A DNA stretch of 44,013 nucleotides from Bacillus sp. V59.32b (GCF_003429085.1 NZ_QVTC01000076.1:1-44013); one strand, 5' to 3'; numbered from the stretch's first letter, positions 8,797 to 17,868 are shown. Program-made: numbers and translations. Notes: a model not told the origin generated them from the letters alone.

Positions 8797-11700
8797 TTGA
8801 GTGAAAAGCAACCAACCAATCCAAATTTAAAGCAAACCATTGCCTATGTGAATGGAAAGACACCAACGATTGATAGAGTTGCCATGTTGGCTGCTGTTAC
8901 AATAACAGCTACTAGTTTAGCTGCATTTCCAGTGATAGGAGCAACTGCCTCTACTGCAGCAACCTTGTTAGGCAAAACTTTACCGGAACAAATAAAAAAA
9001 TTACTTCAATTAGCGAAGAATGACAAAGAACAAGCTGCGATGAAAGTACAGGAACGTTGTCGATTTGTTGATGTTCTTTTGGCTAAACTGGCAGTCTTTC
9101 ATGTGACAGAAAAGCAACTAACCGGCACGGATAAACTATTTGCTCAATGGAAAATTGCAAACAAAAGTGCAGATGACCGAAAAGAGATAGAAGAACTGGA
9201 TTACAAACGGGAAAAGGCTGTAATGGAAGACTATCAAGATAATCGATTTAACAAAGAAGTTTATTGGGAACAATTAATTGAAGACATAATCACCATCATG
9301 GAAATAGAAATGGATGATGTGCCAACCTTCACAACAACCATGCAAAATGAAATCAGGAATACCTATGAGGCTTTTAAAAACCAGGTCATATTGGAATCGG
9401 AATTCTATTCTGTCTATTCTAGTGGTGGTACTGAAAACAAATTAAATGAACTCCTTCAGTTCATGAAGTCTTACGGGCACTTGTACAAAACGATCGATGA
9501 GATGGAACAGTCATTAAGGGATAAGACTGAACCAGCTATTAGTTTAAAGTTTTTCAATTATAAAGAAAAAAGTTTTGAAGAGTCCTTCTTGGAACAACTG
9601 TCACAGGATGTTATCTATGTGAAAGGAAAGACGCGTGAAGAAGTTGTATTATATATATTATACATTTTAAAATATGTAGAAAAACAGCGTGCCCAACAAA
9701 CATATATAATTGATTCTATCGATAATTGGAATGCGCTTAAAGTCAAATGTCAGGGCAAGATTCTCATTCCTAATTTTAGTGCAGCAGAAGTCGATATTAT
9801 CCCCAATAATACGAATATCATCGCATATAGCGAAGAGGATTATGTGGGGAATAGGTCTCCAATAGAGTTGAAAAAAAGGATAATCCGGAACATGCGGGAG
9901 CAGTTGCAGGAAGAAATAAACGATGTACGGAGAGCGAATGAGATTATTGAGAAATCCAGTGGGCTTTTCACTACTTTTAAAAGAATTGTGTTTAAAGGAA
10001 AAATGGGTTTACCTAAATGGCAGGCACATGACGTGGATGTTTTGATTCCTGCCTTATTGGTTGGGAGCTGGACGGACTCAAAGGATGATCTTGCTGTAGT
10101 TTGTCGATTTGCAGGAGTGGATGACAAGGAGTATATGTCTAAGCTAGCAGCTGTTATTGGTGGGGAAGATCCATATTTATTGAAATACACGAATTTTGGT
10201 ACAACAATATACAAGCTAGCAAATGTGGAAGAAGCGTGGGAAATTCTATTTAAACATATAACAGCTGAACATATGAACACGTTTAGACAACTAGTACAAG
10301 AACTGTTACTAGATGTTCCTCCAAAATTTGATTTACCAATAGAAGACCATTTTCAAGCAAGTATATTTAATAAAAGACCAAAACATTCAGATACGATTAA
10401 AAAAGGAATAATCAGGACCTTGATTATGATTGCTAATATGAACGGTATCGATAATAACTTCAACGTTCTTTCTACGCAATCGTGGGTAGATGATCTGTTG
10501 GTAGAAGTGTTTAAAAACATCACAACCGAGAAAAAATGGTTTGCTATTTCGGAAGCGTTATCGGACATTGCAGAAGCCTCTCCAGAAGTATTTCTTTCCG
10601 TTCTAGAAAGAGAAGTGGAAAAGCAAGACTCACAAATTTGGCAGCTTTTCGAACAAACTAGTGATGGGTTTGGAGCAAGAAACTATTATACACATGTTCT
10701 ATGGGGATTGGAGAAATTATTGTGCTTAGAAGACTTTGTTCCACGTGCTGTACGTGTCTTAGCAAAGTTATCCGAGCGGGAAATTAACTATCCAATAACA
10801 AACAGTCCTTTTGAGACATTAAGTCGTGCCTTACTTGCTTGGTACCATGATATTAATATTTCAATAAATGAAAAGATTAAGCTGACAAATCATATTGTTA
10901 AAACTAGTACGATCGGTTGGGAGCTACTGGCTAAGTTGGTACCTGATCGATCACCAGGGCATACTGCTATGAGTATGTCTAGACCACACTACAGAAACTA
11001 TAACCAGAAGTATGAATTGAAATACCAAAGTGAAATTGGACATACGTACAAATCCTATATGCAGTTTGCTATCCGTGAAGCGGCAGGAAATTTAAAGAGA
11101 TGGGCCGTTATTTTTGAAAAATGCTTTTTCTTTGAGTTAGGTTTAGAAAAAGAAGTCATACATGGTGTGCAACAAGCTATTGATAATTCAGGATTTGATC
11201 AGGATAAGTACTTATTGAAAGAAACAGTTCGCGATCTAATTCATAATCATCGTTACTTTATCGATGCTGAATGGAGTCTAGATGAGAAGTACGTTGACAT
11301 TATCGAACGTGAGGTCTTTGACAAGATCGTATTTCAACAAGCTAGTTTTGACTACCTTTACCTTTTTAAAACGGATCAACTGACAGACTTACATCCTGAG
11401 CCATATAAAAAAGATAAAGATTTTAATGATGATTTTCAAAAACAGCAGAGACAGTTAAAGCAAGAACGGGTACAAGCAATAAAGAGACTGATGCAAGATC
11501 CTGATTTTAGCTTATCCTTATTTCTCTCTAACCTTGATGATCCGACAGCAGTGATGGGATTAAGAGCGACTGGATCGATCATGGCAGCTGATATTCATGA
11601 TTACCAGATAGACTTAGCATTTGTAGAAGAGGTAATCGTATCAGGGAAAATAGATGTCCTTATCGCGTATATGTCTACCATCTATGAAGCGAAGGGATTC

Positions 11701-12753
11701 CATGCAGTGAAGGATTTGCTGAGGAAAATAGAGGTGAATACTGAAATAACGGTTAGTCTGTTAAGTGTGGCTAGGGTGAATGATGAATTCTTGGAATACT
11801 TATCCTCTTTCCATCAACAAGGAATAGAACGGTATTGGAAAGCATTCACGTACCATAGAGAAATAAAGGAAAAAACAACTCGGGATTTTGTATTCGATAA
11901 ACTATTGACCTATCAAAATTTTCATAATGCCTTTCAAATGCTTCATCGAGCATTTAAGGAGGATGTCGAGAAGCATATCCTTGCATTAGAGCATCTTATG
12001 TATAACCCTGGCAGTGACTATCAAATTGCGCATTACGATATACATTATATTGTTCAATCGTTTAAGAAAATATATGAAGAGGAGAAATTGAATGAGTCAT
12101 TGTATACACGAGTTTGTGCGTTGGAGTGGGGGTATTTCAACGTATTAGTTAATAGAATCCAACCAAAATATTTGAAAAGAGAATTACAAATAAATCCAAG
12201 CTTCCTTGCACAATTAGTCTCTTCTGCTTACAAAGCTTCCGATCAAGAAGAAGTACCCGTTGACCGCAGTGAGGCAGAGCAAAGTCTTAGTAGACAAGCA
12301 TGGAATATTTTATTTCAATTAGAATTTTGCCCATGTCTTGATGATCATGGAAATATAAAAGTACATGAACTAACGAGCTATACGGAAGAATACCTTAAAC
12401 AAATTGACTCTAAAAAACGAGAAGATATAGGCAGACAAACACTCGGGAAGTCATTTGCGTACTCCCCAAAAGGAGAGGATGATATCTTTCCAATGGAAGC
12501 AGTACGGGAAGTCTTTGAGTTGCATTATTCGGAAGACTTGAAGCGAGGATTTTACCTAGGGAAAATTAATCAAAGAGGTGCTTACTTTGGTACAGAAGGT
12601 AAGGCTGAGCAAGAACTTGCGCTTCGATATGAGGATTACGCGAGAGCATTAAGAATAGAATACCCAAAACTGTCCCAAACACTAAAGGAAATTTCTGACC
12701 AGTATCGATCGGAGTCAATGGGGCAGAGAGAACTGGCCAGTTATGATTTGTAG
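8797..12753 (+). CDS. Giant 1318-aa helical protein, possible STAND-like defence protein
   Basis: 1318 residues starting at TTG 8797, with a perfect AAGGAGG site. The N-terminus has a hydrophobic, Ala/Thr-rich helical stretch (about residues 27-60, VAMLAAVTITATSLAAFPVI then GATASTAATLLGKTL) that could insert into membrane. Around residues 265-360 there is a degenerate ATPase-like pattern (DVIYVKGKTREEVVLYIL, later KILIPNFSAAEVDIIPNN and NIIAYSEED), reminiscent of STAND-type NTPases that have lost the P-loop lysine context. No clean GxxxxGK[ST] is present. From about residue 400 to the end it is charged and helix-rich, like HEAT/TPR-type sensor regions. Large size, a hydrophobic N-terminal module and a helical C-terminus are the architecture of Avs-like defence sensors, but this is inference. 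No frameshift is seen over nearly 4 kb, so the gene is maintained. Confidence 0.75.
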   Translation: MSEKQPTNPNLKQTIAYVNGKTPTIDRVAMLAAVTITATSLAAFPVIGATASTAATLLGKTLPEQIKKLLQLAKNDKEQAAMKVQERCRFVDVLLAKLAVFHVTEKQLTGTDKLFAQWKIANKSADDRKEIEELDYKREKAVMEDYQDNRFNKEVYWEQLIEDIITIMEIEMDDVPTFTTTMQNEIRNTYEAFKNQVILESEFYSVYSSGGTENKLNELLQFMKSYGHLYKTIDEMEQSLRDKTEPAISLKFFNYKEKSFEESFLEQLSQDVIYVKGKTREEVVLYILYILKYVEKQRAQQTYIIDSIDNWNALKVKCQGKILIPNFSAAEVDIIPNNTNIIAYSEEDYVGNRSPIELKKRIIRNMREQLQEEINDVRRANEIIEKSSGLFTTFKRIVFKGKMGLPKWQAHDVDVLIPALLVGSWTDSKDDLAVVCRFAGVDDKEYMSKLAAVIGGEDPYLLKYTNFGTTIYKLANVEEAWEILFKHITAEHMNTFRQLVQELLLDVPPKFDLPIEDHFQASIFNKRPKHSDTIKKGIIRTLIMIANMNGIDNNFNVLSTQSWVDDLLVEVFKNITTEKKWFAISEALSDIAEASPEVFLSVLEREVEKQDSQIWQLFEQTSDGFGARNYYTHVLWGLEKLLCLEDFVPRAVRVLAKLSEREINYPITNSPFETLSRALLAWYHDINISINEKIKLTNHIVKTSTIGWELLAKLVPDRSPGHTAMSMSRPHYRNYNQKYELKYQSEIGHTYKSYMQFAIREAAGNLKRWAVIFEKCFFFELGLEKEVIHGVQQAIDNSGFDQDKYLLKETVRDLIHNHRYFIDAEWSLDEKYVDIIEREVFDKIVFQQASFDYLYLFKTDQLTDLHPEPYKKDKDFNDDFQKQQRQLKQERVQAIKRLMQDPDFSLSLFLSNLDDPTAVMGLRATGSIMAADIHDYQIDLAFVEEVIVSGKIDVLIAYMSTIYEAKGFHAVKDLLRKIEVNTEITVSLLSVARVNDEFLEYLSSFHQQGIERYWKAFTYHREIKEKTTRDFVFDKLLTYQNFHNAFQMLHRAFKEDVEKHILALEHLMYNPGSDYQIAHYDIHYIVQSFKKIYEEEKLNESLYTRVCALEWGYFNVLVNRIQPKYLKRELQINPSFLAQLVSSAYKASDQEEVPVDRSEAEQSLSRQAWNILFQLEFCPCLDDHGNIKVHELTSYTEEYLKQIDSKKREDIGRQTLGKSFAYSPKGEDDIFPMEAVREVFELHYSEDLKRGFYLGKINQRGAYFGTEGKAEQELALRYEDYARALRIEYPKLSQTLKEISDQYRSESMGQRELASYDL

Positions 12754-13022
12754 TAAAGATTAACTAGATAACAACCCCTTTTTTAATCCTTTGGCAAAGT
12801 TTTTGCTGTATATCGGTGGTGAAAGGCACCCATCTTATTAAGGTGATTTAATCCAAAGGTCCAGTTATCTATTTGTAAATTATTTAAGGTAGAGCAGATA
12901 AGAAAATAGCCAGATCATATTTTAGAATAAACTTATGTAATTAAAGGCTAGTATTAGAGGAATTTACTATATAGGTGTCTATTTGGACAAAGAATAGTTA
13001 ACAAAAGAATGTAATGCTGCGC

Positions 13023-13034
13023 AGTACAACGATA
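13023..13034 (+). repeat. Direct repeat left of nuclease gene
   Basis: AGTACAACGATA is identical at 13023-13034 and 15407-15418. The next 25-30 bases are also loosely alike in both copies (T, TCA, GTAT, TTAA in the same order), and a terminator hairpin follows each. The pair brackets the nuclease gene. Confidence 0.5.
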
Positions 13035-13061
13035 TTAGTCACTAAATATGTATTTTAACCC

Positions 13062-13086
13062 GATCACTTTTGAAGTGATCTTTTTT
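13062..13086 (+). terminator. Intrinsic terminator
   Basis: Perfect stem GATCACTT / AAGTGATC directly followed by TTTTTT. It would end transcription coming from the giant gene. Confidence 0.75.
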
Positions 13087-13217
13087 CATATTTGACTCTT
13101 ACTGTGCAACAAAGGTCTTTATTTTTATTTAGTTATGTGAAAGAAAGCAATTAAATTTACGAGAAGGAAAAATTCAGGTGATCTGGATTTAGAAGTGTGA
13201 ACAGGAGAGGATGGAAG

Positions 13218-15341
13218 TTGGGCAATATAGTGTTAAAGTCAGCAGCAGATGTCTACGAGCTTGATTCAATTTTGCTTCTACATGTGTCTAGATATATCAA
13301 TAAAGCCTATGAGATAATAGGATCACAAATAAATAATACGATGGCTGGTGAGGTATTGAATAGTAAAGCTTTCTATGAACTAATGGATGTTTTAAAAAAA
13401 CATGATAAGATTGATGCTTTTATTAAAAAACATACATTGCAAGAAATATTGTTTGCTTTTAAAGGGAATGGATTAGGGGTAAATGCTTATCCGGATTCAA
13501 AGTCATATGAGATTTATTTGCGGTTAATAAGAAAAATTTATTCAACCGATTTGACACAAGGTGAGTTGGCTGAGATTAAAAAATATGAATATGATATAAA
13601 ACCGTTTAATGCCTTGTTTGACGATTATTACAATAAAAATGAATTTAATGAAGTTATACAAGTTCCAGACGAAAATAAACTTTTTGCTTTCTTAATAGTT
13701 TTTGAAATCTATGTACGAGCATTAAAGGATCTTAGGTTTAATGGTGGTAAAAATAAAGACTTTTATGGAGATGTAGACATTCAGAAAAGTATTAAAGGAA
13801 AGGCGACAGGCATTGATAAATTATCTGCTAATCAGTTAATTGATGCTATTGACTATACATTGCAACAAGCAAGTAAAGTTGTACAAGCTTTCATTTTTCA
13901 TGGATACCTTTATGAAAATAACAAATTTAATTGTTGTGGAATAGAAGAAGAAATAGAATGGGCTGATATTGAGAAATCAATCCAATATTTTCATTTAATA
14001 GATATAAGAAATGTTCTGTTTGATGCCCTAGAAGACTGGAAGTTTGGCAATTATAAATTGATATGTAATGGACAATATACTGATATTATCCCCAAAGACT
14101 TAAAAAGTTTTTTAGACGAGAAAATAGAAATCCAACGGTTTGAATCATATAGACAAACGAATATCCGTAGTAACCGAGATGAGAATGTATTAATAAAACA
14201 AGTTTCATTAACTAATTCTTTAGCACCAGATGCTTTTATAGATGAATGGGAAAAGGCATCATACGATGAATATTTAGAGTATTTTTCTAGTGATAGTTTG
14301 GATTATAAAGTTAATGGCATTGAACTTGTAAAATGGCTAAGGGCATATGCTATAGTTCGATACTATAATAGAGAATTTTTAAATAAAAATATATTTCCTG
14401 ACAATGGTATCCCAAACAGTTGGTTGTATATAACGACTCGCGATCATTGGATAAAAATGTTTATTAAGCATGGTATAGACAGGGATAGTGCAAGATTTAT
14501 ATACAACAAATTAAAATTTAAAAAGAGCTCAGTAGATTGGTTTGACTCTCCATTTATTGAAATAGGAGAAAATGTTATAACCGTCCCATCACTTGTTAGT
14601 AACCTACAAGATGTAATAGCACTTACGTCTATGGCAACAAAGGAAGATATGAACCTTGATTTTAAGGGTTACTGTTATGAGGATAGAATTCTTAATGATT
14701 TAAGGAATAACCAAATTCCTGCTATAAGTATTAAACGAAAAGTAGAAAACGATGAATATCAATGTGATGTTGCTTTTCTTTTAGGAAATGACTTATTTTT
14801 ATGTGAGTGTAAACATACAACTCAGCCTGTTACACAAAGAAAAAGGTATGATTTTTATAATAAAAAAATACCAGAAGATGTAGAACAAACTAACAGAATA
14901 TGTGATTTCTATAGTTCTAATTTAATTCATGTGATTGACGAGTTTAACAAGAATCAGGAATGTAATTTAGCAACAGATTGGAAGCCAAGACGAATATATA
15001 GAATGATTATATATTCTTGTAAACTAGCTAGAAAGTTGGAACTGGATAGAGTAATCATTACTGACTATACAGTTTTCACGACATTACTTTATAAAAGGTT
15101 GCCAACAATTTTTGAGAAAGGCAAGCCAATAAAACAGATAATGCCACCAAAAATGAAAGGTGTTTTTCAAGGGGGGCTTACTGCCAATAAGCTATTGAAT
15201 TTTTTAGAAAATCCTTGGCAAATAGGCTTTCAAAAAGCTGCAACTGAAATTGAGGATGAGGTAATACCAATCAATCATTTATTTTTATGTAAGAAAAAAG
15301 CATTTAGAAAAATTGATAACTTTTATGAGTTAGGAAAGTAA
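13218..15341 (+). CDS. PD-(D/E)xK-type nuclease-domain protein, 707 aa
   Basis: The start is taken at TTG 13218 because AGGAGAGG lies 7 nt upstream; a GTG at 13197 in the same frame has no ribosome site. The first roughly 480 residues form a soluble helical region without a family I recognise. Near residues 480-535 the core of a restriction-endonuclease-like fold is readable: a Glu in GYCYEDRI, Asp at about 516 in YQCDVAFLLGN, and the E-x-K pair in LFLCECKHTTQP (Glu about 530, Lys about 532). This D...ExK layout is typical of restriction, Mrr-like and phage-defence nucleases. There is no methyltransferase gene beside it, so it may be a standalone defence effector. Its own repeat and terminator pair (13023, 15407) suggest it came as a cassette. 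Confidence 0.7.
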   Translation: MGNIVLKSAADVYELDSILLLHVSRYINKAYEIIGSQINNTMAGEVLNSKAFYELMDVLKKHDKIDAFIKKHTLQEILFAFKGNGLGVNAYPDSKSYEIYLRLIRKIYSTDLTQGELAEIKKYEYDIKPFNALFDDYYNKNEFNEVIQVPDENKLFAFLIVFEIYVRALKDLRFNGGKNKDFYGDVDIQKSIKGKATGIDKLSANQLIDAIDYTLQQASKVVQAFIFHGYLYENNKFNCCGIEEEIEWADIEKSIQYFHLIDIRNVLFDALEDWKFGNYKLICNGQYTDIIPKDLKSFLDEKIEIQRFESYRQTNIRSNRDENVLIKQVSLTNSLAPDAFIDEWEKASYDEYLEYFSSDSLDYKVNGIELVKWLRAYAIVRYYNREFLNKNIFPDNGIPNSWLYITTRDHWIKMFIKHGIDRDSARFIYNKLKFKKSSVDWFDSPFIEIGENVITVPSLVSNLQDVIALTSMATKEDMNLDFKGYCYEDRILNDLRNNQIPAISIKRKVENDEYQCDVAFLLGNDLFLCECKHTTQPVTQRKRYDFYNKKIPEDVEQTNRICDFYSSNLIHVIDEFNKNQECNLATDWKPRRIYRMIIYSCKLARKLELDRVIITDYTVFTTLLYKRLPTIFEKGKPIKQIMPPKMKGVFQGGLTANKLLNFLENPWQIGFQKAATEIEDEVIPINHLFLCKKKAFRKIDNFYELGK

Positions 15342-15406
15342 TACTTAACGTGGATGCTAATATCTTGTGGTATTAATGTTACTTCCAAGATACCCTAGTA
15401 TGGCTT

Positions 15407-15418
15407 AGTACAACGATA
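15407..15418 (+). repeat. Direct repeat right of nuclease gene
   Basis: Second copy of AGTACAACGATA, 65 bp after the nuclease stop codon, again shortly before a terminator. Confidence 0.5.
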
Positions 15419-15450
15419 CTGTTCAACAGAAAAGTATATTAAACAAAACG

Positions 15451-15488
15451 GGCGCAATTCTTCAGCAAGAATTACGCTCTTTCTTTTT
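15451..15488 (+). terminator. Terminator of the nuclease gene
   Basis: Stem GGCGCAATTCTT / AAGAATTACGCT around the loop CAGC (one mismatch), followed by a T-rich run TTTCTTTTT. Confidence 0.75.
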
Positions 15489-15632
15489 GTTAAGGGCCAG
15501 ATTGTGGAACAATTCCTTTAAAGAAAATATACTTCTATACTAAATAATTCATTCATTAATCAATTTCCTTCCATTTAATTTACAAAAACCTGCGTTATAA
15601 TAATTCTAAAGTCTAATTAATAGGTGAAATAA

Positions 15633-15830
15633 ATGGGTTCAAATATTACTATTGATACACTAAAAGAATTAGCAATATCAAGGGGCGGTAAGTGCCTATC
15701 TACTGAATACATAAATAGCCAGACACCTGTAGAGTGGGAGTGTGAAAACGGGCATAAATGGTTTGCTAAACCGGTATTAGGCTGCATTATTAACAGGACT
15801 AACTGCGTTATTAAAAGAAGAAAATACTGA
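15633..15830 (+). pseudogene. Zinc-ribbon / homing-endonuclease-like fragment
   Basis: 65 residues: ITIDTLKELAISRGGKCLS, TEYINSQTPVEWECENGHKW. This is the repeat unit of treble-clef/zinc-ribbon DNA-binding proteins often joined to GIY-YIG or PD-(D/E)xK nucleases, where ECENGHKW is normally followed by a second Cys-x2-Cys knuckle. After GHKWFAKP the sequence loses that pattern (only NRTNC remains) and ends in RRKY, so the gene looks truncated or frameshifted to a single partial unit. Preceded by a weak AGGTGAAATAA leader. Probably non-functional island debris. Confidence 0.5.
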
Positions 15831-16262
15831 TTTTAATCAGTCCCAAATAAGACTTAAATGTTACTTCAATGATATTATGGCAATAATGCCATTTTATGCT
15901 TTGGAATACTCAATGCCACAATATGGTTGATCAACTTGAATGGCAAGTTATTTGAAAGCATAAGTGCTAGAGATAACGAAAAATTGCTGTCTAGCAATCA
16001 TTGTTTGTATTACCATAAAATTTCCGTTTGGCAAACTCATGCTTACTAAATAATTTAATACAATCCATTTTTTTAACTTAACGAGTTTATGGACTGATCT
16101 TTTATTATATAAAGTTCGAGAGGTATTTAAAAGCTTATTAAGGATCTATTGGATTTGTATTGTTATATTTTTACCTTTGTTTATTATTTAATTATTTGAT
16201 AAATTCTTTGAGGGAGTTCTAAGCATGGTAATATAAAGAAAATGTAAAAAACGGAGAATAAT
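15831..16262. other. Non-coding gap
   Basis: No gene supported. Contains a weak hairpin, ATTATGGCA / TGCCATTTT, near 15875-15896. Otherwise AT-rich sequence without structure I can name. Confidence 0.4.
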
Positions 16263-16655
16263 ATGATAAGAATAAAAATATACATTTTTTGGGGTTGGAT
16301 TATACTTTCGTTGTTCTTGTCTATGTTTATATGTTCTATTAGTTTACCAATTCGGGATGAGTATTACCCTTCTATCCAAGATAATATAAGCAGCATATTC
16401 TTTTTGAGTGCTGGGTCAGTTTTACTAAGCTCAATAATTAACATTCTGAATTTCCTTTTGAAAGCAAGCAGTAAAGTTAAACTTACCATAAGCGGTATAC
16501 TGATATTAGCTTTTTTAACTATATTTAGTTATTTGTACTGGGCCATGTTTCCTTTTTCCTTACTTATTATAATGGCCATTATTATAATTATGGTGATAGG
16601 TTCTATACATTTTTTACTCTCCTGCTTGTTGGGGAAAAATATTGTATATAATTAA
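16263..16655 (+). CDS. Small four-TM membrane protein, unknown
   Basis: 130 residues with four hydrophobic segments (about 6-27, 40-66, 73-96 and 99-126) and very short loops. No conserved motif recognised. The ATG has CGGAG six bases upstream. Very AT-rich, fitting the island. Ends 55 bp before the terminator of the convergent peptide gene. It could be a target or immunity partner of the neighbouring regulator/peptide pair, but its opposite orientation gives no support. Confidence 0.55.
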   Translation: MIRIKIYIFWGWIILSLFLSMFICSISLPIRDEYYPSIQDNISSIFFLSAGSVLLSSIINILNFLLKASSKVKLTISGILILAFLTIFSYLYWAMFPFSLLIIMAIIIIMVIGSIHFLLSCLLGKNIVYN

Positions 16656-16709
16656 TTCATCAATTATGTTCTACATGAATTTGAAATAACCAATGTTTGT
16701 TAAACAAAA

Positions 16710-16742
16710 ATAGGAGCCACCTGAAATTCAGGTGGTTCCTAT
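16710..16742 (-). terminator. Terminator of the peptide pheromone gene (bidirectional)
   Basis: ATAGGAGCCACCTGAA pairs with TTCAGGTGGTTCCTAT (one mismatch). On the minus strand the stem is followed by TTTTTG, 7 nt after the peptide stop codon. Confidence 0.8.
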
Positions 16743-16748
16743 CTCTAT

Positions 16749-16916
16749 TTAATCATTCAATTCAAGACTATGCTGAGGCGGCAATCCTGCAATGTTGATT
16801 TCAGATTCGATGCTATGTTGCGGAGGCAGCCCTGCTGTATCGTGACTTTGAGGTGCACAAATGACGAATGCAGCCAATGCAGAAAGTGTTGCTAATGATA
16901 AAATAAGTTTCTTCAT
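16749..16916 (-). CDS. PapR-like exported signalling peptide precursor with duplicated octapeptide
   Basis: 55 residues, start ATG at 16916 with AAGGAGGG seven bases upstream. The N-terminus (MKKLILSLATLSALAAFVIC) is a Sec-type signal. The remainder carries AGLPPQHS twice (residues 28-35 and 43-50), each followed by [IL]-E, and ends LELND. B. cereus PapR precursors have the same plan (about 48 residues, signal peptide, C-terminal pheromone such as ADLPFEF); A-x-L-P-x-x-[FH] fits both, so AGLPPQH is a plausible mature heptapeptide. It lies 43 bp downstream of, and in the same direction as, a PlcR-like regulator, the plcR-papR arrangement. The two copies differ at six codons, all synonymously. 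Exact processing sites are unknown. Confidence 0.85.
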   Translation of the reverse strand: MKKLILSLATLSALAAFVICAPQSHDTAGLPPQHSIESEINIAGLPPQHSLELND

Positions 16917-16959
16917 ATAATCAACCCTCCTTTTTCTAATAATAAACTGTTTTACTAAA

Positions 16960-17832
16960 TTATAGTAGTCTTATCATTTCTCTTTCTACTAATTTTACAA
17001 ATTTTTCATTGCCTTGTAAGTTAAAAATGAATTTGGAACTCTCGATAAATTCGAGCCCTTTTTCCTTTTCATCTAGCTGGATCAGATTTTCCCCTGCTAG
17101 AAAGAATAGTTCCCCGAGTAAATACATCGAATCGTTTGATGTACATAGATCGATGCCGTGCTGCGTGTATACAAGAGATTCTTTATATTTGTTCAATTCC
17201 GTCAGATTTTGGGCAGCTCCATGAAGGAGGCGAACATATAAGTTTTGATCCGTTAATTCCGGAAGATTATCCAAATGCTGCAAAGCCTCTTCGCATACAA
17301 GGAAAGCACTCTCGAAGTCTTTTGTTTCATGATGAATGACGGAGATGCTATTAAGGATTTCGACCTCTCTTCCATGAAGGACGATGCCGTCTTTCATCGT
17401 GATATAAAGAGCCTCATATAATTTATCAATCGCAGCTTCTTTGTCCTTGTTTATGTAAAAATGGCATATGGCCTCATGCCATTTCAAAAATTGATAAAAA
17501 GAAAGGGGAATTTCCTTTGCTGCCGCAAGTTCTTGCTGAACGATATCATTAATGGGTTCGTAGTTTCTTTTTCTAATATATTTACGAATAATACTTTGAA
17601 TGCCTTCGATATGATTAAATCTCGCACTTTCGCAGGCTTTAAAAAAATAGGTAATCTCCACATTCAGCTTCTCTGCAAATTTTATTAACTCACTCACCGT
17701 GGGAGAGCCAATATTTCTTTCAATATCTAATAATGCCTCAATTACACAGACATCTTCTGATAATTCTTCTGCACTGATATTTCGGCTTATTCGTAGGTCT
17801 TTTATCACACTTCCGATATTGTTTGCTGTCAT
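16960..17832 (-). CDS. PlcR-like (RRNPP) quorum-sensing transcription regulator
   Basis: 290 residues. N-terminal HTH (IGSVIKDLRISRNISAEELS, with LLDIERNIGSPTVSELIKFA as the recognition end, residues 5-60), then helical TPR-like repeats to the C-terminus (for example FYQFLKWHEAICHFYINKDK, ESLVYTQHGIDL). Length and layout match PlcR (about 285 aa), the peptide-responsive activator of B. cereus; NprR, Rgg and AimR share the RRNPP fold. The likely ligand is encoded by the next gene. In this family the re-imported peptide binds the TPR concave face and switches DNA binding. No PlcR box (TATGNAN4TNCATA) is visible upstream of this gene or the peptide, so its operator differs or lies elsewhere. Confidence 0.85.
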   Translation of the reverse strand: MTANNIGSVIKDLRISRNISAEELSEDVCVIEALLDIERNIGSPTVSELIKFAEKLNVEITYFFKACESARFNHIEGIQSIIRKYIRKRNYEPINDIVQQELAAAKEIPLSFYQFLKWHEAICHFYINKDKEAAIDKLYEALYITMKDGIVLHGREVEILNSISVIHHETKDFESAFLVCEEALQHLDNLPELTDQNLYVRLLHGAAQNLTELNKYKESLVYTQHGIDLCTSNDSMYLLGELFFLAGENLIQLDEKEKGLEFIESSKFIFNLQGNEKFVKLVEREMIRLL

Positions 17833-17853
17833 TTATCTCAGTCCTTTTTACAG

Positions 17854-17868
17854 TTCAATGCATCTGAA
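17854..17868. promoter_or_regulatory. Imperfect palindrome before the PlcR-like gene
   Basis: TTCAATGCATCTGAA: TTCA and TGAA arms around a GCAT core, 22 nt upstream of the regulator start codon. It could be an operator for autoregulation. No independent support. Confidence 0.25.

Larger units (their letters stand above)
12754..13217. other. Gap between giant gene and nuclease gene: repeat half and terminator
   Basis: No gene is supported. It contains AGTACAACGATA at 13023-13034, which recurs behind the nuclease gene at 15407-15418, and a terminator at 13062-13086. The 3' end of this stretch is the leader of the nuclease gene. Confidence 0.45.
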
